Notes: a model not told the origin generated them from the sequence alone. A stretch of DNA of 64,000 bases from Metabacillus schmidteae (GCF_903166545.1 NZ_CAESCH010000002.1:496001-560000), one strand, 5' to 3'. Shown: positions 35,691 to 45,620, counted from the stretch's first letter. Numbers and translations: made by a program.

Positions 35691-36996
35691 CCTCAACCTC
35701 ATTCATCTGAACTTTTCCTTTTTCCCATTTCACAAACATTTCCAGAAAGATAGACAATAATACTCCCATAATAAATCCATTTGAAACCAACGGTCGAATC
35801 AGACTAGGTAATGTATTGAAAATTTCCGCATCCATATTCATAATGCATACTCCTACCAAAACCGGAACGGCTAAACGATGGATGGTGATTGAGTTGAACG
35901 TTTGATTTTGAATACTTCTTAATGAAGTTCCGAACAACTGAAAGTATGCAACAAACAGAACAGCATTACCGACTGTAACCGGTAGAGTAGCTAGTAGGCC
36001 TCCTAAGAACGGAACACTTCCTAATAGTACCATCAATCCCCCGCCAATCAGATACGGTCGAAGTTGAAAAATTCGTGTACTTTCCAGGAATCCAATTGAT
36101 GAGGCAAAGGGTGCATAAGGAACTAAACCAAATAACGCTGAAACGATTGAATAGGCTCCATTTAGCAAATAAGAACGATCCAAACGGCTTTGGGAAAATG
36201 TATCATGAAACAAGCCAGAGGCCGTGGATACTGATGCAATTGTATTACTTAAATTGATCAAGCTTGCTAGAAAGGTAATGGCAATAATCCCAATATTAAG
36301 ATTTGGGGTGCCGAGTGGGAACAGATGTAAGCCAGAGCCTGACGATTGCGTGATCGTGCTTTGTTCTGCTGGAAATAGAATGATGTAAAAGATCCAGCCA
36401 ACGACAATTCCAATTAATATAGCAAAATTACTAATTACAGTCTTTCCTTTGATTTTGATCAAACATACTAATAGAACAACTCCAAGTGAAAACAAGCTAA
36501 CTGGAACATCCAGTTTCCCTTCAGGAGTGAACTTTAACATCCCTTTAAAGAATATAAGAATTAATTGAAAGGTTAAGAGAAACAAGTAAACACTCATAAC
36601 CATCGGTGTAAATACTTTTTGAATATAAGAAATAAGTCGTAAAGACCCAAAAATTAATACGACAACTCCAGCAAGCAGCATACCACTTGCAATTCCGCCA
36701 CCAATTGTTTGAAGACTTGTTCCGGTTGATGAGGCAATCACACATAAGTTAAGCATCAAGCCCCACATGATACCAGAATGTCCTTCCATCAAAGGATAGC
36801 GGTGTCCGACCAGCCCTTGTAATAAACAGGCAATCCCTGTGAAAATAAGTGAACTACGGAGAATAACAGAGATTTCACTGTAAGGCAGATCAAATGCAGT
36901 ACCAATAGAAATTGGGACAACAACGGTATTAGCAAAAATAAAAAACAACCATTGCAAGGATGCAAAGATTGTTGCAGATGATGATAGATTTTTCAT
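35686..36996 (-). CDS. NCS2-family xanthine/uracil permease
   Basis: This 436-residue protein has about twelve to fourteen membrane helices and NCS2 features such as LQWLFFIFANTVVVPISIG near the N-terminus and the GHSGIMWG and YAPFASSIGFLEST regions. NCS2 proteins import purine or pyrimidine bases with protons. The QH-type motif of xanthine permeases is not clear, so the specific base is unknown. No riboswitch was found in its leader, unlike pbuE nearby. Confidence 0.85.
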   Translation of the reverse strand: MKNLSSSATIFASLQWLFFIFANTVVVPISIGTAFDLPYSEISVILRSSLIFTGIACLLQGLVGHRYPLMEGHSGIMWGLMLNLCVIASSTGTSLQTIGGGIASGMLLAGVVVLIFGSLRLISYIQKVFTPMVMSVYLFLLTFQLILIFFKGMLKFTPEGKLDVPVSLFSLGVVLLVCLIKIKGKTVISNFAILIGIVVGWIFYIILFPAEQSTITQSSGSGLHLFPLGTPNLNIGIIAITFLASLINLSNTIASVSTASGLFHDTFSQSRLDRSYLLNGAYSIVSALFGLVPYAPFASSIGFLESTRIFQLRPYLIGGGLMVLLGSVPFLGGLLATLPVTVGNAVLFVAYFQLFGTSLRSIQNQTFNSITIHRLAVPVLVGVCIMNMDAEIFNTLPSLIRPLVSNGFIMGVLLSIFLEMFVKWEKGKVQMNEVEV

Positions 36997-37216
36997 TTCA
37001 TACCCGTCCTTCTTTTCATCCTAGATGTATAATGTGAAATTATATCAACAAAACAATACTATTTTACCTCTAATGAGTGAAAAGGGAAAGGTACTACTAT
37101 TGGAAGAAAGATAATTCTTTGTGGATAATTATGGTATATTTAAGATGTTCATAAGGTTACATATCTATATGAGCAGTAAGTCTAATGTTTGCTATGTAAG
37201 AAAATGAGGTGTAAGA

Positions 37217-37762
37217 ATGAAAAGAACAGAGAAAGAATTTCTTAGTCAAAAAGTTAAATATATCATACGGTCTGCTGATCAAAAAGATGCTAAAAGCCTC
37301 TCTGAAATTCGCGTCAAGATTGATGGAGAAACAGAAAATATGGATAGAGAAAGTGGAGAAGCATTTATAGATGAAGAAGGATTTAAGCAAATCATTAAAG
37401 ATGATACAGAATCAGAAAGAAATCTTTTTTTAGTTGCAGAAATAAAAGGGGAAATTGTAGGATTTTCAAGATGTGAGGGAAATAAATTAAAGAGAACTTT
37501 GCATAAAGTTGAATTTGGAGTTTGTGTATTAAAGGAATATTGGGGAAATGGAATTGGTCAAAACCTTTTAAAAGAATCGATTCTTTGGTCAGAGGCAAAC
37601 GGAATTAAGAAAATAAGTTTGAGTGTTCTTGAAAAAAATCAAAAGGCGATAAAACTGTATGAAAAATATGGCTTCGAGGTAGAAGGAGTTCTAAAAAATG
37701 ACAAATTTTTATCTGATGGAAAGTATTATCATACAGTTTTAATGGGCAGATTTTATAAGTGA
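37217..37762 (+). CDS. GNAT-family N-acetyltransferase
   Basis: This 181-residue enzyme has the acetyl-CoA-binding GNAT core: FGVCVLKEYWGNGIGQNLLKE (motif A, with the GNGIG loop) followed by LSVLEKNQKAIKLYEKYGFEVEG (motif B). GAGGTG precedes ATG 37217. It stands alone, and its acceptor substrate is unknown. Small metabolites and ribosomal proteins are the usual targets of this type. Confidence 0.88.
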   Translation: MKRTEKEFLSQKVKYIIRSADQKDAKSLSEIRVKIDGETENMDRESGEAFIDEEGFKQIIKDDTESERNLFLVAEIKGEIVGFSRCEGNKLKRTLHKVEFGVCVLKEYWGNGIGQNLLKESILWSEANGIKKISLSVLEKNQKAIKLYEKYGFEVEGVLKNDKFLSDGKYYHTVLMGRFYK

Positions 37763-38158
37763 ATAAATATCTATGCGCATATTTTGATCTACTTAATTAA
37801 ATATAGAATTAATAATCAATTAACATTAGCTAAATAAAAGTATGCTACCTTTAAATTGTAACGATAGCTACACCAATATTCTACTTAAGGATAGGATGTG
37901 TTAGATAAATGGTTACTAAAGTTAGCATAAGTTTTTTACTTGTCATGATTCATTTCTACTTGGTATAAGCAGCATGTATACGGTAAAATCATCATTTATA
38001 TACTAGCTGTCAGCTACTAATATGAAAACCTTACCCGCAAAACTGCAAGAACCAGCACAAATAGGCACTATCCATGTATATGGATGAGCGCTATTTTAAT
38101 GCTTTATGATTAACCGTTCAACCAAAATATAAGCAGGTATAGAGTAATAGTGTTTTGT
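37763..38158. other. long AT-rich intergenic stretch
   Basis: No convincing gene is seen in this 396-bp gap. A 19-codon frame beginning at 37909 is too short to support. The notable element is a hairpin repeat at 38064-38097, related to the one after the DUF3231 gene at 40562. Confidence 0.5.
38064..38097. repeat. hairpin repeat related to the 40562 terminator
   Basis: GGCACTATCCAT and ATGGATGAGCGCTATTTT flank a four-base loop. A similar GGCGCTATCCAT...ATCAGCGCTATTTT occurs at 40563-40597. The two copies bracket the FAD oxidoreductase and DUF3231 genes. Confidence 0.5.
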
Positions 38159-39358
38159 TTAACGATCAAGACGCACGATCTCCGCATCGGGATTTGATTG
38201 ATATACTATTAAATCTTTTATCATTTGCGCGCCAATCATACTATAAACAGTTCCATTTCCACCATATCCAAGACAGTAAAAGACCCTATCATTTTTGGGA
38301 TGCTGCCCAATAAACGGCAGACCGTCAACTGATTCCCCAAATTTCGCAACCCATGCATGAGAAACATCTACATTATATTGAGGAAAATGCTCTTTTATCT
38401 TTTGAAGCAGCAATTTACTATGCTTCTCTATGATTGATTTACTTGAAGGTACTTCATTTATTTTTTCATCTAGTCCTCCGGCAATAATTCTTCCATCCTT
38501 CGTTGTACGCATATAAAAATAAGGTCGTTTCGTTTCCCATATTAAGCAGTTTTCCGTCCAGTTTGGGAAAGCAGGTAAGGGTGTTGTTGCTATTGCATAC
38601 GTCCGGTTTAATTTCCCCCCGATCTTTTTAGCAAACGGGATTGACTCATAGCCAGTTGAATAAATCACCTTTTTTGCAGCTATTTTACCGGTCTCAGATT
38701 GAAAATACATATATTCTTCATCAGATCCTATTTCCTGTAATTCTGTCTCCTCATAGATACGAACACCTTTTTGATGTGCATTCTTAATAATAGTATGAAT
38801 AAATTTAAATGGATTTACTTCTGCATCCCCTTTGGTTAATAGCGCCGCAGGTTTTTCAAATGAGAACATTTTCTTTATTGCGTTTTTATCTAAGTAGTCT
38901 ACATCAAATTGATGCTTCTTAAGTGCATCATATTCTTTTTGAAGCTTTGGGACATCTTCTTCAGAACTAGCATAATAGAGGCTATCTCTACGAATAAAAT
39001 CGACAGGATCAGCAAGTTCATTTGCCACTACTTCTAGGTCATCTACTGCCTTCACACAAAGTTTATAAAATCGAACCGCTTTTTCCTCCCCTAGTTTTTC
39101 AATAAATTCATGAAGCATCTTATCGTTTGCATACTGTAATAAACCTGTATTAGCCGTTGAACTCCCACTTCCAATCGTTTCCTTTTCAACTAATACTGTT
39201 TTTATAGGTAGCTTTGATAGAGTGTGGGCACACAAAGCGCCTGACATTCCTCCACCAACAATTAAAACATCACAAGTTATTACTTCATTAAGCTGTTTAT
39301 ACTTTGATATGTGTTTATAGGTTTCCGGCCAATATAGGTCCCCATTATATAATTTCAT
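38159..39358 (-). CDS. DAO-family FAD-dependent oxidoreductase
   Basis: This 399-residue enzyme has the FAD-binding CDVLIVGGGMSGALCAHTLS near residues 28-48 and the E-x6-GSGSSTANTGLLQ region typical of glycine oxidase/D-amino acid oxidase and YurR/PuuB-like proteins. It would oxidise an amine or amino acid with oxygen or another acceptor. ATG 39358 is seven bases after AGGAGG, better than the ATG two codons upstream. The neighbours give no pathway hint. Confidence 0.85.
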   Translation of the reverse strand: MKLYNGDLYWPETYKHISKYKQLNEVITCDVLIVGGGMSGALCAHTLSKLPIKTVLVEKETIGSGSSTANTGLLQYANDKMLHEFIEKLGEEKAVRFYKLCVKAVDDLEVVANELADPVDFIRRDSLYYASSEEDVPKLQKEYDALKKHQFDVDYLDKNAIKKMFSFEKPAALLTKGDAEVNPFKFIHTIIKNAHQKGVRIYEETELQEIGSDEEYMYFQSETGKIAAKKVIYSTGYESIPFAKKIGGKLNRTYAIATTPLPAFPNWTENCLIWETKRPYFYMRTTKDGRIIAGGLDEKINEVPSSKSIIEKHSKLLLQKIKEHFPQYNVDVSHAWVAKFGESVDGLPFIGQHPKNDRVFYCLGYGGNGTVYSMIGAQMIKDLIVYQSNPDAEIVRLDR

Positions 39359-39510
39359 ATTCATGCCTCCTAGTAGCTATAAAAGACTAATACCCATTTT
39401 TAGTTAGAGTAGAACATTGAAAACATACAGAATATCAGATTAAATATGTGATTAATAAAATTTCATCAGTTTGGGAAAGGTAAAAAAAATGAGGGATAGG
39501 AGGCTTTAGG

Positions 39511-40521
39511 ATGGCTAGTTCAGCTCGGGTACCAATTACATCTTCGGAATTAGGGAATTTATGGATGACATATCAAGAAAAAACAATGATTATGAGATTT
39601 CTGGAATACTTTCTTGAGCATGCGGATAATGAGGAAGCAAGAACGATTCTACAAAATTATTATGAACGTGCAGATAAAAGTGTTGAGACTCTAAAAAAAT
39701 TTTTTCAAGAGGAAGGCGCAGTCATTCCAAATGGCTTTACTGTTGAAGACGTGAATAAAGGGGTTCCAAAACTATTCAATTTTATGTATGACCTTATGTA
39801 TTTACATATGATGGCTAAAATAGATACGAATCTTTACGCACTTTATTCAACAATGTCTTACCGGCAGGATATTAGGCAATTTTTTAGACGTTTAACTGCA
39901 GAAGCACAAGAGGTATATGATCAAACAACAGAGGCTTTGCTAGAAACCGGGGTTCTTTCTCGACCTCCTTATGTATCAATGCCAAAAGAAGTAAAGTATG
40001 TCAATGATAAAAAATATATGGCAGGATTAAACTGGCTTAGTAATGAAAGATCTTTAAATACAATAGAAATTTCTCTTATCCATCATGCCATTGAGACAAA
40101 CCTGACAGGGATGCAATTGATGATTGGTTTTGCACAAGTAGCAAATAATCAACAGGTAAGAAATCATTTTATTAAAGGCATGGAGCTTTCTAAAAAAGTC
40201 GAAACATCGCTGGGTGAATTTTTACGTCAAGATTTTATCGAACCACCTGCAACTTATGCTGGAAAAGCGACTGATTCTACAATCGCTCCATTCTCAGATA
40301 AATTAATGCTTTATAATACTAGCTTATTAACGACTTTTGGGCTCGGAAGTAATGCACTTGGCGGTGCGTTTAGTTTACGCACAGATTTACCAGCTAAAAT
40401 GGCGCTCCTTTCGAAAGATATTCTTGATTTTGCAAAACAAGGTGGAAAAATTATGTTGAAAAACGGTTGGATGGAAGAACCTCCTATGATTGAAGATCGA
40501 AACCAATTGACAAAAAGATAA
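39511..40521 (+). CDS. double DUF3231 protein
   Basis: This 336-residue protein contains two tandem DUF3231 domains (about 1-165 and 175-330), each helical, with repeated features such as SELGNLWMTYQEKTMIMRF and MQLMIGFAQVANNQQV. It is divergent from the FAD oxidoreductase gene. AGGAGG precedes ATG 39511. A single-domain relative is at 31372-31917. DUF3231 proteins are plentiful in spore formers and resemble CotF-like coat proteins. Function is unproven. Confidence 0.82.
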   Translation: MASSARVPITSSELGNLWMTYQEKTMIMRFLEYFLEHADNEEARTILQNYYERADKSVETLKKFFQEEGAVIPNGFTVEDVNKGVPKLFNFMYDLMYLHMMAKIDTNLYALYSTMSYRQDIRQFFRRLTAEAQEVYDQTTEALLETGVLSRPPYVSMPKEVKYVNDKKYMAGLNWLSNERSLNTIEISLIHHAIETNLTGMQLMIGFAQVANNQQVRNHFIKGMELSKKVETSLGEFLRQDFIEPPATYAGKATDSTIAPFSDKLMLYNTSLLTTFGLGSNALGGAFSLRTDLPAKMALLSKDILDFAKQGGKIMLKNGWMEEPPMIEDRNQLTKR

Positions 40522-40561
40522 GAATGTTTGTAATACCTTACATAGAAATTTCTTTTATAAA

Positions 40562-40597
40562 GGGCGCTATCCATAAACAAGGGATCAGCGCTATTTT
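40562..40597 (+). terminator. Rho-independent terminator after the double DUF3231 gene
   Basis: GGGCGCTATCC pairs with GGGATCAGCGC with a one-base bulge, followed by TATTTTCATTT. Confidence 0.65.
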
Positions 40598-40767
40598 CAT
40601 TTACAAACCATAATCCTGTTAACGATTAGATATGATGTACTCTTTTATCCATTGGCATTAATTTTAAATTAAATATTAAATTACTGTAAATATTGTAAAA
40701 AATAATCCGATATAAATAGTGTTGAAAATGGTTACATAAATTAGGTTTAGATAGGAGTATTAGGTTT

Positions 40768-42468
40768 ATGAAGAAGCTAAGAAATTTAAAAATAGGCTGG
40801 AAGTATAGCCTTGCATTAATTTTTTCTATTATTCTCTTTGGTATTTCTGCATTTTTTATTTATGGTCAAATGCAAGATATATCAGCGCAACTAAATTTAC
40901 TTGATAAAAGCGGAGATCGGGCTATAAAAACAACAGAGATGGCATCGCTTTTTAGAGGTAAGGATATCCGAATTGCCGACTATATTATGAATCCTGATGA
41001 AAAATACATAGAAGAGTTTAAAGAGAGACAAGAGAAATTTAATGCTCTACAAGATGAGCTGTCGAAATCAATTGATACGAAAGAAGAAGAGCTATATTTT
41101 AATGTTATTGCAAAAAATGACAAAGAAGTAAATGATCTTTTTCTTAATACTATTGTCCCAGCGATCAAAAGTGGAGAGACTGATAATATCAAGTTTAATA
41201 GAGAATCAACACAGGTACTAAGAAGTAACACCGTTAAAAACCTGGATGAGTTAAAAAGCATGATCAATAACCAACGAGACCTGGCTGTTCAAAATACTAA
41301 AGAGAGCATTAAACAGTCGATCATCACGCTAATTATTTCAATTTCCGCTTCCATCTTATTAGGGTTTAGTATAGTGCTAATTGTCAACCGTGCAGTACAA
41401 AAATCATTAAATAAGGTCATTTCTATGGCTAGAGAAATTTCAGACGGAAATCTACAAATTGAAGCAAGTGATTATGATGGTAAAGATGAAATTGGTCAAT
41501 TAAGCTTAGCTATGAATAATATGCTTTCTAATTTGCGGGAAATGATTCAACAAATTTCAAACGTGTCAGGAACGGTTTCAAGCCAAAGTGAAGAACTAAC
41601 ACAAGCAGCTAACGAAGTAAAGGACGGAAGCAATCAGGTAGCATCAACCATGCAGGAATTATCGTCAGGATCTGAATCACAAGCACATGCTTCAACTGAA
41701 CTAGCAGAAACGATGACTACTTTTGTTGATAAAATTAAAGAATCAAACTCTTTTGGAGAAAAAATTGTCCTTTCATCAGTATCAGCGCAAGATTTAACAG
41801 AAGAAGGCAGTCGTCTTATGGCATCTTCAATTGATCAAATGAATAAAATTAACAACATTGTCAAAGCATCTGTTGAAAAAATGAAAAACTTAGATAAACA
41901 GTCTAAAGAAATTTCTAATTTAGTCGGTGTTATCCAGTCTATTGCTGAACAAACGAATCTACTTGCATTAAATGCTGCTATTGAGGCTGCCAGAGCAGGA
42001 GAACATGGAAAAGGTTTTGCTGTTGTAGCAAGTGAAGTACGAAAATTAGCTGAACAAGTATCTGCTTCCGTATCTGATATTACAGGTATTGTTCATAACA
42101 TCCAAGTGGATTCATATGCGGTAGTCAGCTCGTTGGAGGAAGGGTACTCTGAAGTTGAAAAAGGAACAATGGGCATAGAAACCACCGGGAAAACATTCGA
42201 AACTATCCACATTTCAATCTCTGAAGTAGTAGACAAAATTCAAGGTGTGGCGATGCGTTTATATGAAATTGATCAGGAATGCATCAAAATGAACAATTCC
42301 ATTGATGATATAGCTTCCGTTTCAGAGGAATCTGCTGCCGGAATTGAACAAACAGCAGCCTCTGTTCAACAAACGAGCAGCTCTATGGAAGAAATCGCTG
42401 GAAGTGCAGAACAGCTCTCCAGTCTTTCGGAAGATCTGAATCACCTTATTAAAAGATTTAAACTATAA
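40768..42468 (+). CDS. methyl-accepting chemotaxis protein
   Basis: This 566-residue receptor has an N-terminal membrane helix (about 13-30), a four-helix-bundle extracellular sensor (about 35-185), a second membrane helix (about 190-210), a HAMP domain and a long coiled-coil signalling region. The hairpin tip is recognisable as [20 protein letters not shown]. It signals to CheA/CheW and adapts by methylation. The ligand is unknown. It is a single-gene unit. Confidence 0.92.
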   Translation: MKKLRNLKIGWKYSLALIFSIILFGISAFFIYGQMQDISAQLNLLDKSGDRAIKTTEMASLFRGKDIRIADYIMNPDEKYIEEFKERQEKFNALQDELSKSIDTKEEELYFNVIAKNDKEVNDLFLNTIVPAIKSGETDNIKFNRESTQVLRSNTVKNLDELKSMINNQRDLAVQNTKESIKQSIITLIISISASILLGFSIVLIVNRAVQKSLNKVISMAREISDGNLQIEASDYDGKDEIGQLSLAMNNMLSNLREMIQQISNVSGTVSSQSEELTQAANEVKDGSNQVASTMQELSSGSESQAHASTELAETMTTFVDKIKESNSFGEKIVLSSVSAQDLTEEGSRLMASSIDQMNKINNIVKASVEKMKNLDKQSKEISNLVGVIQSIAEQTNLLALNAAIEAARAGEHGKGFAVVASEVRKLAEQVSASVSDITGIVHNIQVDSYAVVSSLEEGYSEVEKGTMGIETTGKTFETIHISISEVVDKIQGVAMRLYEIDQECIKMNNSIDDIASVSEESAAGIEQTAASVQQTSSSMEEIAGSAEQLSSLSEDLNHLIKRFKL

Positions 42469-42484
42469 CTGAAAAAAGGTGTTT

Positions 42485-42513
42485 GAAAGGAGGTTGCCAT
42501 TGGCAGCCTCTTT
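42485..42513 (+). terminator. Rho-independent terminator after the MCP gene
   Basis: AAAGGAGGTTGCC pairs with GGCAGCCTCTTT with a single bulge. The T run after it is short. Confidence 0.7.
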
Positions 42514-42633
42514 CTGTCCTTAATTAGTATTATTCCAACTATTTAGGATGAAACTTCTTGGTGGGGAGATTCGTATTTAATGGTAGCAATAAATTGCCAT
42601 GAACTTATCTTATAATCTTGAGGAGGAATTGGT

Positions 42634-43140
42634 ATGTCAACTTCCTGGAAATGGCCTAAAATTCACATTCAAAAAACAAAAAGTGAATGGACCTGGGATA
42701 TAATTGGCTATGCTTCTTACTTAGGTTCTGTACTCTTTTTAATGATCGTTTGGAATATGCTCCCGGATGAGGTTCCGGCACATTATAATGCCATGGGAGA
42801 AGTTGATCGTTGGGGATCAAAATGGGAAATGGTGATTTTACCTATTGTCGGGGCATTTTTGTTAGTTACCATGCAGATAGTAGAAAAATATCCTGAAGTG
42901 CACAATTATCCTGCGCGCTTAAATGAATCGAATGCAGAAAAGTTTTATTTATCAAGTCGAAAACTAGTTAATCAACTGAAGAATATATGTTTAATTCTTT
43001 TTGCGTTTATTATTTTTGAATCAGCTTCTATTGCGTTAGACTGGGGAAGTGGCTTTAGTATATGGTTTTTACCGCTCACTCTTTTAGGTACTGGTGTTCC
43101 AATAATAGTAGGAATAATGAAGCAAAGAAAGATTAAATAG
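42634..43140 (+). CDS. DUF1648-domain membrane protein
   Basis: This 168-residue protein has three to four membrane helices and the DUF1648 signature WNMLPDEVPAHYNAMGEVDRWGSK near residues 37-60. Family members include SdpI-like immunity proteins and regulators of membrane processes. Here no toxin gene is adjacent, so an immunity role is not supported. GGAGGAATT precedes the ATG. Confidence 0.85.
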   Translation: MSTSWKWPKIHIQKTKSEWTWDIIGYASYLGSVLFLMIVWNMLPDEVPAHYNAMGEVDRWGSKWEMVILPIVGAFLLVTMQIVEKYPEVHNYPARLNESNAEKFYLSSRKLVNQLKNICLILFAFIIFESASIALDWGSGFSIWFLPLTLLGTGVPIIVGIMKQRKIK

Positions 43141-43224
43141 ATTAACTGTTTTTCGTTAAATTTGATGGAGCTGTAATAGGAGTGATCATAGGGATTATAG
43201 CCCATGTAAATGAGTGGTTAGGTT

Positions 43225-43269
43225 AGAAAAAAGATAGAGCTTCACTAGTGATCTGTCTATCTTTTTTCT
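43225..43269. terminator. bidirectional terminator between convergent units
   Basis: AGAAAAAAGATAGA pairs perfectly with TCTATCTTTTTTCT. It can end both the DUF1648 gene and the minus-strand GIY-YIG gene. Confidence 0.88.
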
Positions 43270-43281
43270 ACTAATAATCAA

Positions 43282-43632
43282 TTACTTTGTATGGTACCCT
43301 TTCTCACCAAAAGGCTGAACCTGTTCCAGCCACTTTTCCTCCAGAAGGGCTAAAGCCTCTTTTTCATTAAAATAAGGTTCATCCTTCTTTTTCAGTTTTT
43401 CTAAAATTGTAAATGTGAATGCATCCTTTCCGAATGCATTCCATTCATTTTGGAGTTGTTTATTTGGTATGAAACTATTTGTTTCTAACATAAATTTTTT
43501 ACCATTTAAACTTTTTAAATTTCTTGTACTTGCGATAAAGACTTTGTTATTTTTTTCGTTTTTTATTTGATAAACACCTGCCTCAACTGGTGTTTCTTTA
43601 AATTGATGTTTTAATTCTTTTTTTCGATCCAT
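43282..43632 (-). CDS. GIY-YIG nuclease family protein
   Basis: This 116-residue protein contains a GIY-YIG-like fold: GVYQIKNEKNNKVFIAST, the family's first strand pair (YIG replaced by FIA), then LNGKKF and FTILEKLKKKDEPYF with the conserved glutamate. It lies 12 bp after the DUF2087 gene on the same strand, so the two form one operon. I recall these two families being neighbours in other Bacillus genomes. The catalytic tyrosine of the second motif is altered, so nuclease activity is uncertain. Confidence 0.8.
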   Translation of the reverse strand: MDRKKELKHQFKETPVEAGVYQIKNEKNNKVFIASTRNLKSLNGKKFMLETNSFIPNKQLQNEWNAFGKDAFTFTILEKLKKKDEPYFNEKEALALLEEKWLEQVQPFGEKGYHTK

Positions 43633-43644
43633 TAAATTACCCCC

Positions 43645-44406
43645 TTATTTTTTTACCCAATACTGACTTCCGTCTGACTTACGGTTAATAAAACCATATT
43701 CGATTAAATATCTTCTAATTAAGGCATAGTCTTCATAAAAGTATTTTAATGTCTGATTGAGCTCTTTTTCTTTGTAGATATGTTCCGCCTCTAATGCACC
43801 GGCAATTTCTCTTAGAACAATTAGCCTTTGTTTTTCTTTTGGTGGGAATTTACTAATAGGCTTTCGCGTTCCCTGTGGGAAGTATTTCTTTATTATTTTC
43901 TCTTGTTCATCCTCTGTAATATTGTATCTGTCATCTACCATTGTGGCTGTTTTATGGACCGGTAAAAAGGCAGGTGCAAACTCATCTTTTTCCTTGAGTA
44001 ACTCCATCATGGCTAAAAACGTCTTTGCTTGTCGTTCCTTTTCCTTTAAGGCAAACCGGTGCTGGCGAATGGTTGAGGTACTTCCAATTTCAAGTTCATT
44101 TTGAATATCTTTGTCATTTTTCCCTTGATAAAAAAGCTGTAAAAGACGCTTTTGATGGTCGGTAAGACCGGTAAGTTTTTTGTCCATTCCGATTAAATAA
44201 TCAAAAACACTACTGTGAGTGCTTTCAATATGGACCCTCATAAATCTTTCTGCCTCGTAAAGTCTATTTTCGTATGGATAAATAATCCCTTTTTCTATCT
44301 TCTTCTCGCATAATAAACAAGTATAAGAGTCCTTATTTTCAATATATCCTTGCTTTAGTTCCTCAAGAGTTGCTTCCCAAAACATGCTGGATATTTCCAT
44401 ATGCAT
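43645..44406 (-). CDS. DUF2087-domain transcriptional regulator
   Basis: This 253-residue protein has an N-terminal CLLCEKKIEKG...HIESTH zinc-ribbon-like region, a LuxR-like helix-turn-helix (LTDHQKRLLQLFYQGKNDKDIQNELEIGSTSTIRQHRF, about residues 75-115), and a C-terminal DUF2087 domain (about 160-250, IIKKYFPQGTRKPISKFPPKEKQRL). It most likely binds DNA. Its upstream region contains six copies of a TGTTTATAAA-like box, suggesting self-regulation. Confidence 0.82.
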   Translation of the reverse strand: MHMEISSMFWEATLEELKQGYIENKDSYTCLLCEKKIEKGIIYPYENRLYEAERFMRVHIESTHSSVFDYLIGMDKKLTGLTDHQKRLLQLFYQGKNDKDIQNELEIGSTSTIRQHRFALKEKERQAKTFLAMMELLKEKDEFAPAFLPVHKTATMVDDRYNITEDEQEKIIKKYFPQGTRKPISKFPPKEKQRLIVLREIAGALEAEHIYKEKELNQTLKYFYEDYALIRRYLIEYGFINRKSDGSQYWVKK

Positions 44407-44442
44407 ACACTTCCTAACAGTGAGATATAAACCGAAATATAA

Positions 44443-44564
44443 TTTGTTTATTTAATTTATAAACATATTATTACAATGTTTATTTTGTGTCAATCGTACT
44501 TATAAACATTTTGGTGATTTGTTTATAAATTACTTAGCAGAAATAAAATTTTGTTTATGATAAG
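44443..44564. promoter_or_regulatory. cluster of six TGTTTATAAA-like boxes
   Basis: The boxes are TTTGTTTAT (44443), TTTATAAACAT (44457), AATGTTTAT (44475), TTATAAACATTT (44500), TTTGTTTATAAAT (44518) and TTTGTTTATGATAA (44551). They occur in both orientations between the divergent DUF2087 and MarR genes. They are probable operator half-sites. Confidence 0.6.
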
Positions 44565-44660
44565 CAATCATGTATCACAGAAAATAGTTTTAAAAAGACT
44601 TCGCTCAAATTGACTACTATTTAGGATCGCTATATAATTTATATATGAGGTGAAGACTTG

Positions 44661-45104
44661 ATGAAATCACGTGACCAGCAGCTGGAACAATTTGTTGATT
44701 TTTTTCAAGCGATTGGTCGGTCTATGAAGAGAAATCAGAGAAGTAATCAAAAGGCAACAGAGATGACGAAGACTCAATGGCTTATTCTTCGCTTCCTTTG
44801 GAAACACGATAGGTGTTCAATTGGTCAACTTGCAGAACAGTTGGAAGTTCGTTCAAGTTCCATGTCTCAAATGATTGATCGCTTAGAGTTAGCAGGAATG
44901 GTTTCTCGGGAACCGAATCAACATGACGCAAGAACCAAAGTTGTGACCTTAACAGAAACAGGTAGAGAATCTATTACGAAAATGAAAGACGCTCAAGTAG
45001 AATTGCTTGCCGGTCCGTTCAATCAGCTAACTTTTGAAGAACAAGAAACACTCGTAAACATTTTAAAAAAGATGGCATACAATCTTAATCAGAAGGAAGA
45101 TTAA
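44661..45104 (+). CDS. MarR-family transcriptional regulator
   Basis: This 147-residue winged-helix regulator has the DNA-binding helices SIGQLAEQLEVRSSSMSQMIDRLELAGMVSRE and the wing NQHDARTKVVTLTE. ATG 44661 is seven bases after GAGGTGA. The nitroreductase gene follows 27 bp later, so the pair likely forms a redox- or drug-responsive operon. Confidence 0.88.
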   Translation: MKSRDQQLEQFVDFFQAIGRSMKRNQRSNQKATEMTKTQWLILRFLWKHDRCSIGQLAEQLEVRSSSMSQMIDRLELAGMVSREPNQHDARTKVVTLTETGRESITKMKDAQVELLAGPFNQLTFEEQETLVNILKKMAYNLNQKED

Positions 45105-45131
45105 TGAATTTTCATTTAGGAGGGCTTTTTC

Positions 45132-45617
45132 TTGAATACACTAGAAATCATTCATTCCCGTCGTACCATCAAAAGTTTTAAATCAGATTCAATTAGTCAG
45201 GAGCAATTGAATAAATGGCTTCAAGCAGGGACAATGGCGCCGAACCATAAAATGACAGAACCTTGGGAAGTGCTTGTTGTTGGAAAAGAGACAAGGGGAA
45301 AAATAAATCATAAAGCTGACTTTTTTGGTGCACCCGTTGTTCTAGCCGTATTATCTAAGCATGGTGCAACCGAAATCGAAACATATGAAAATTTAATTAC
45401 AACAGCTTGTTTCGTTCAAAATTTTAATTTAGCGGCATGGGAAGATGGAGCAGGAACATTCTGGTCATCCGTTGGAAATGCTCAAAAAAACCGTGAAATC
45501 TTAGGTGTATCTGACGATTATAATGTTGTCGGAGTACTTGGGGTAGGATATCCGGAAGAAATCAATGCACCAAAAGACAGAGCACCAATTCAAGAGAAAA
45601 TAAAATACTTACCATAA
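45132..45617 (+). CDS. nitroreductase-family FMN protein
   Basis: This 161-residue protein is shorter than many nitroreductases but has the N-terminal FMN-binding IHSRRTIKSFKSDSIS, the APNHKMTEPWEVLVV block and the C-terminal GVLGVGYPEE. It would reduce nitro or quinone compounds with NAD(P)H. The start is TTG 45132, eight bases after AGGAGGG. It is paired with a MarR regulator. Confidence 0.87.
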   Translation: MNTLEIIHSRRTIKSFKSDSISQEQLNKWLQAGTMAPNHKMTEPWEVLVVGKETRGKINHKADFFGAPVVLAVLSKHGATEIETYENLITTACFVQNFNLAAWEDGAGTFWSSVGNAQKNREILGVSDDYNVVGVLGVGYPEEINAPKDRAPIQEKIKYLP

Positions 45618-45620
45618 AAA

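Noticed and set aside
36997..37216. Purine riboswitch before the NCS2 permease
   Set aside because: The conserved aptamer core seen before pbuE is absent from this leader on the minus strand.
42634..43140. SdpI-like toxin immunity role for the DUF1648 protein
   Set aside because: No toxin or SdpR-like gene is adjacent, so only the family name is supported.
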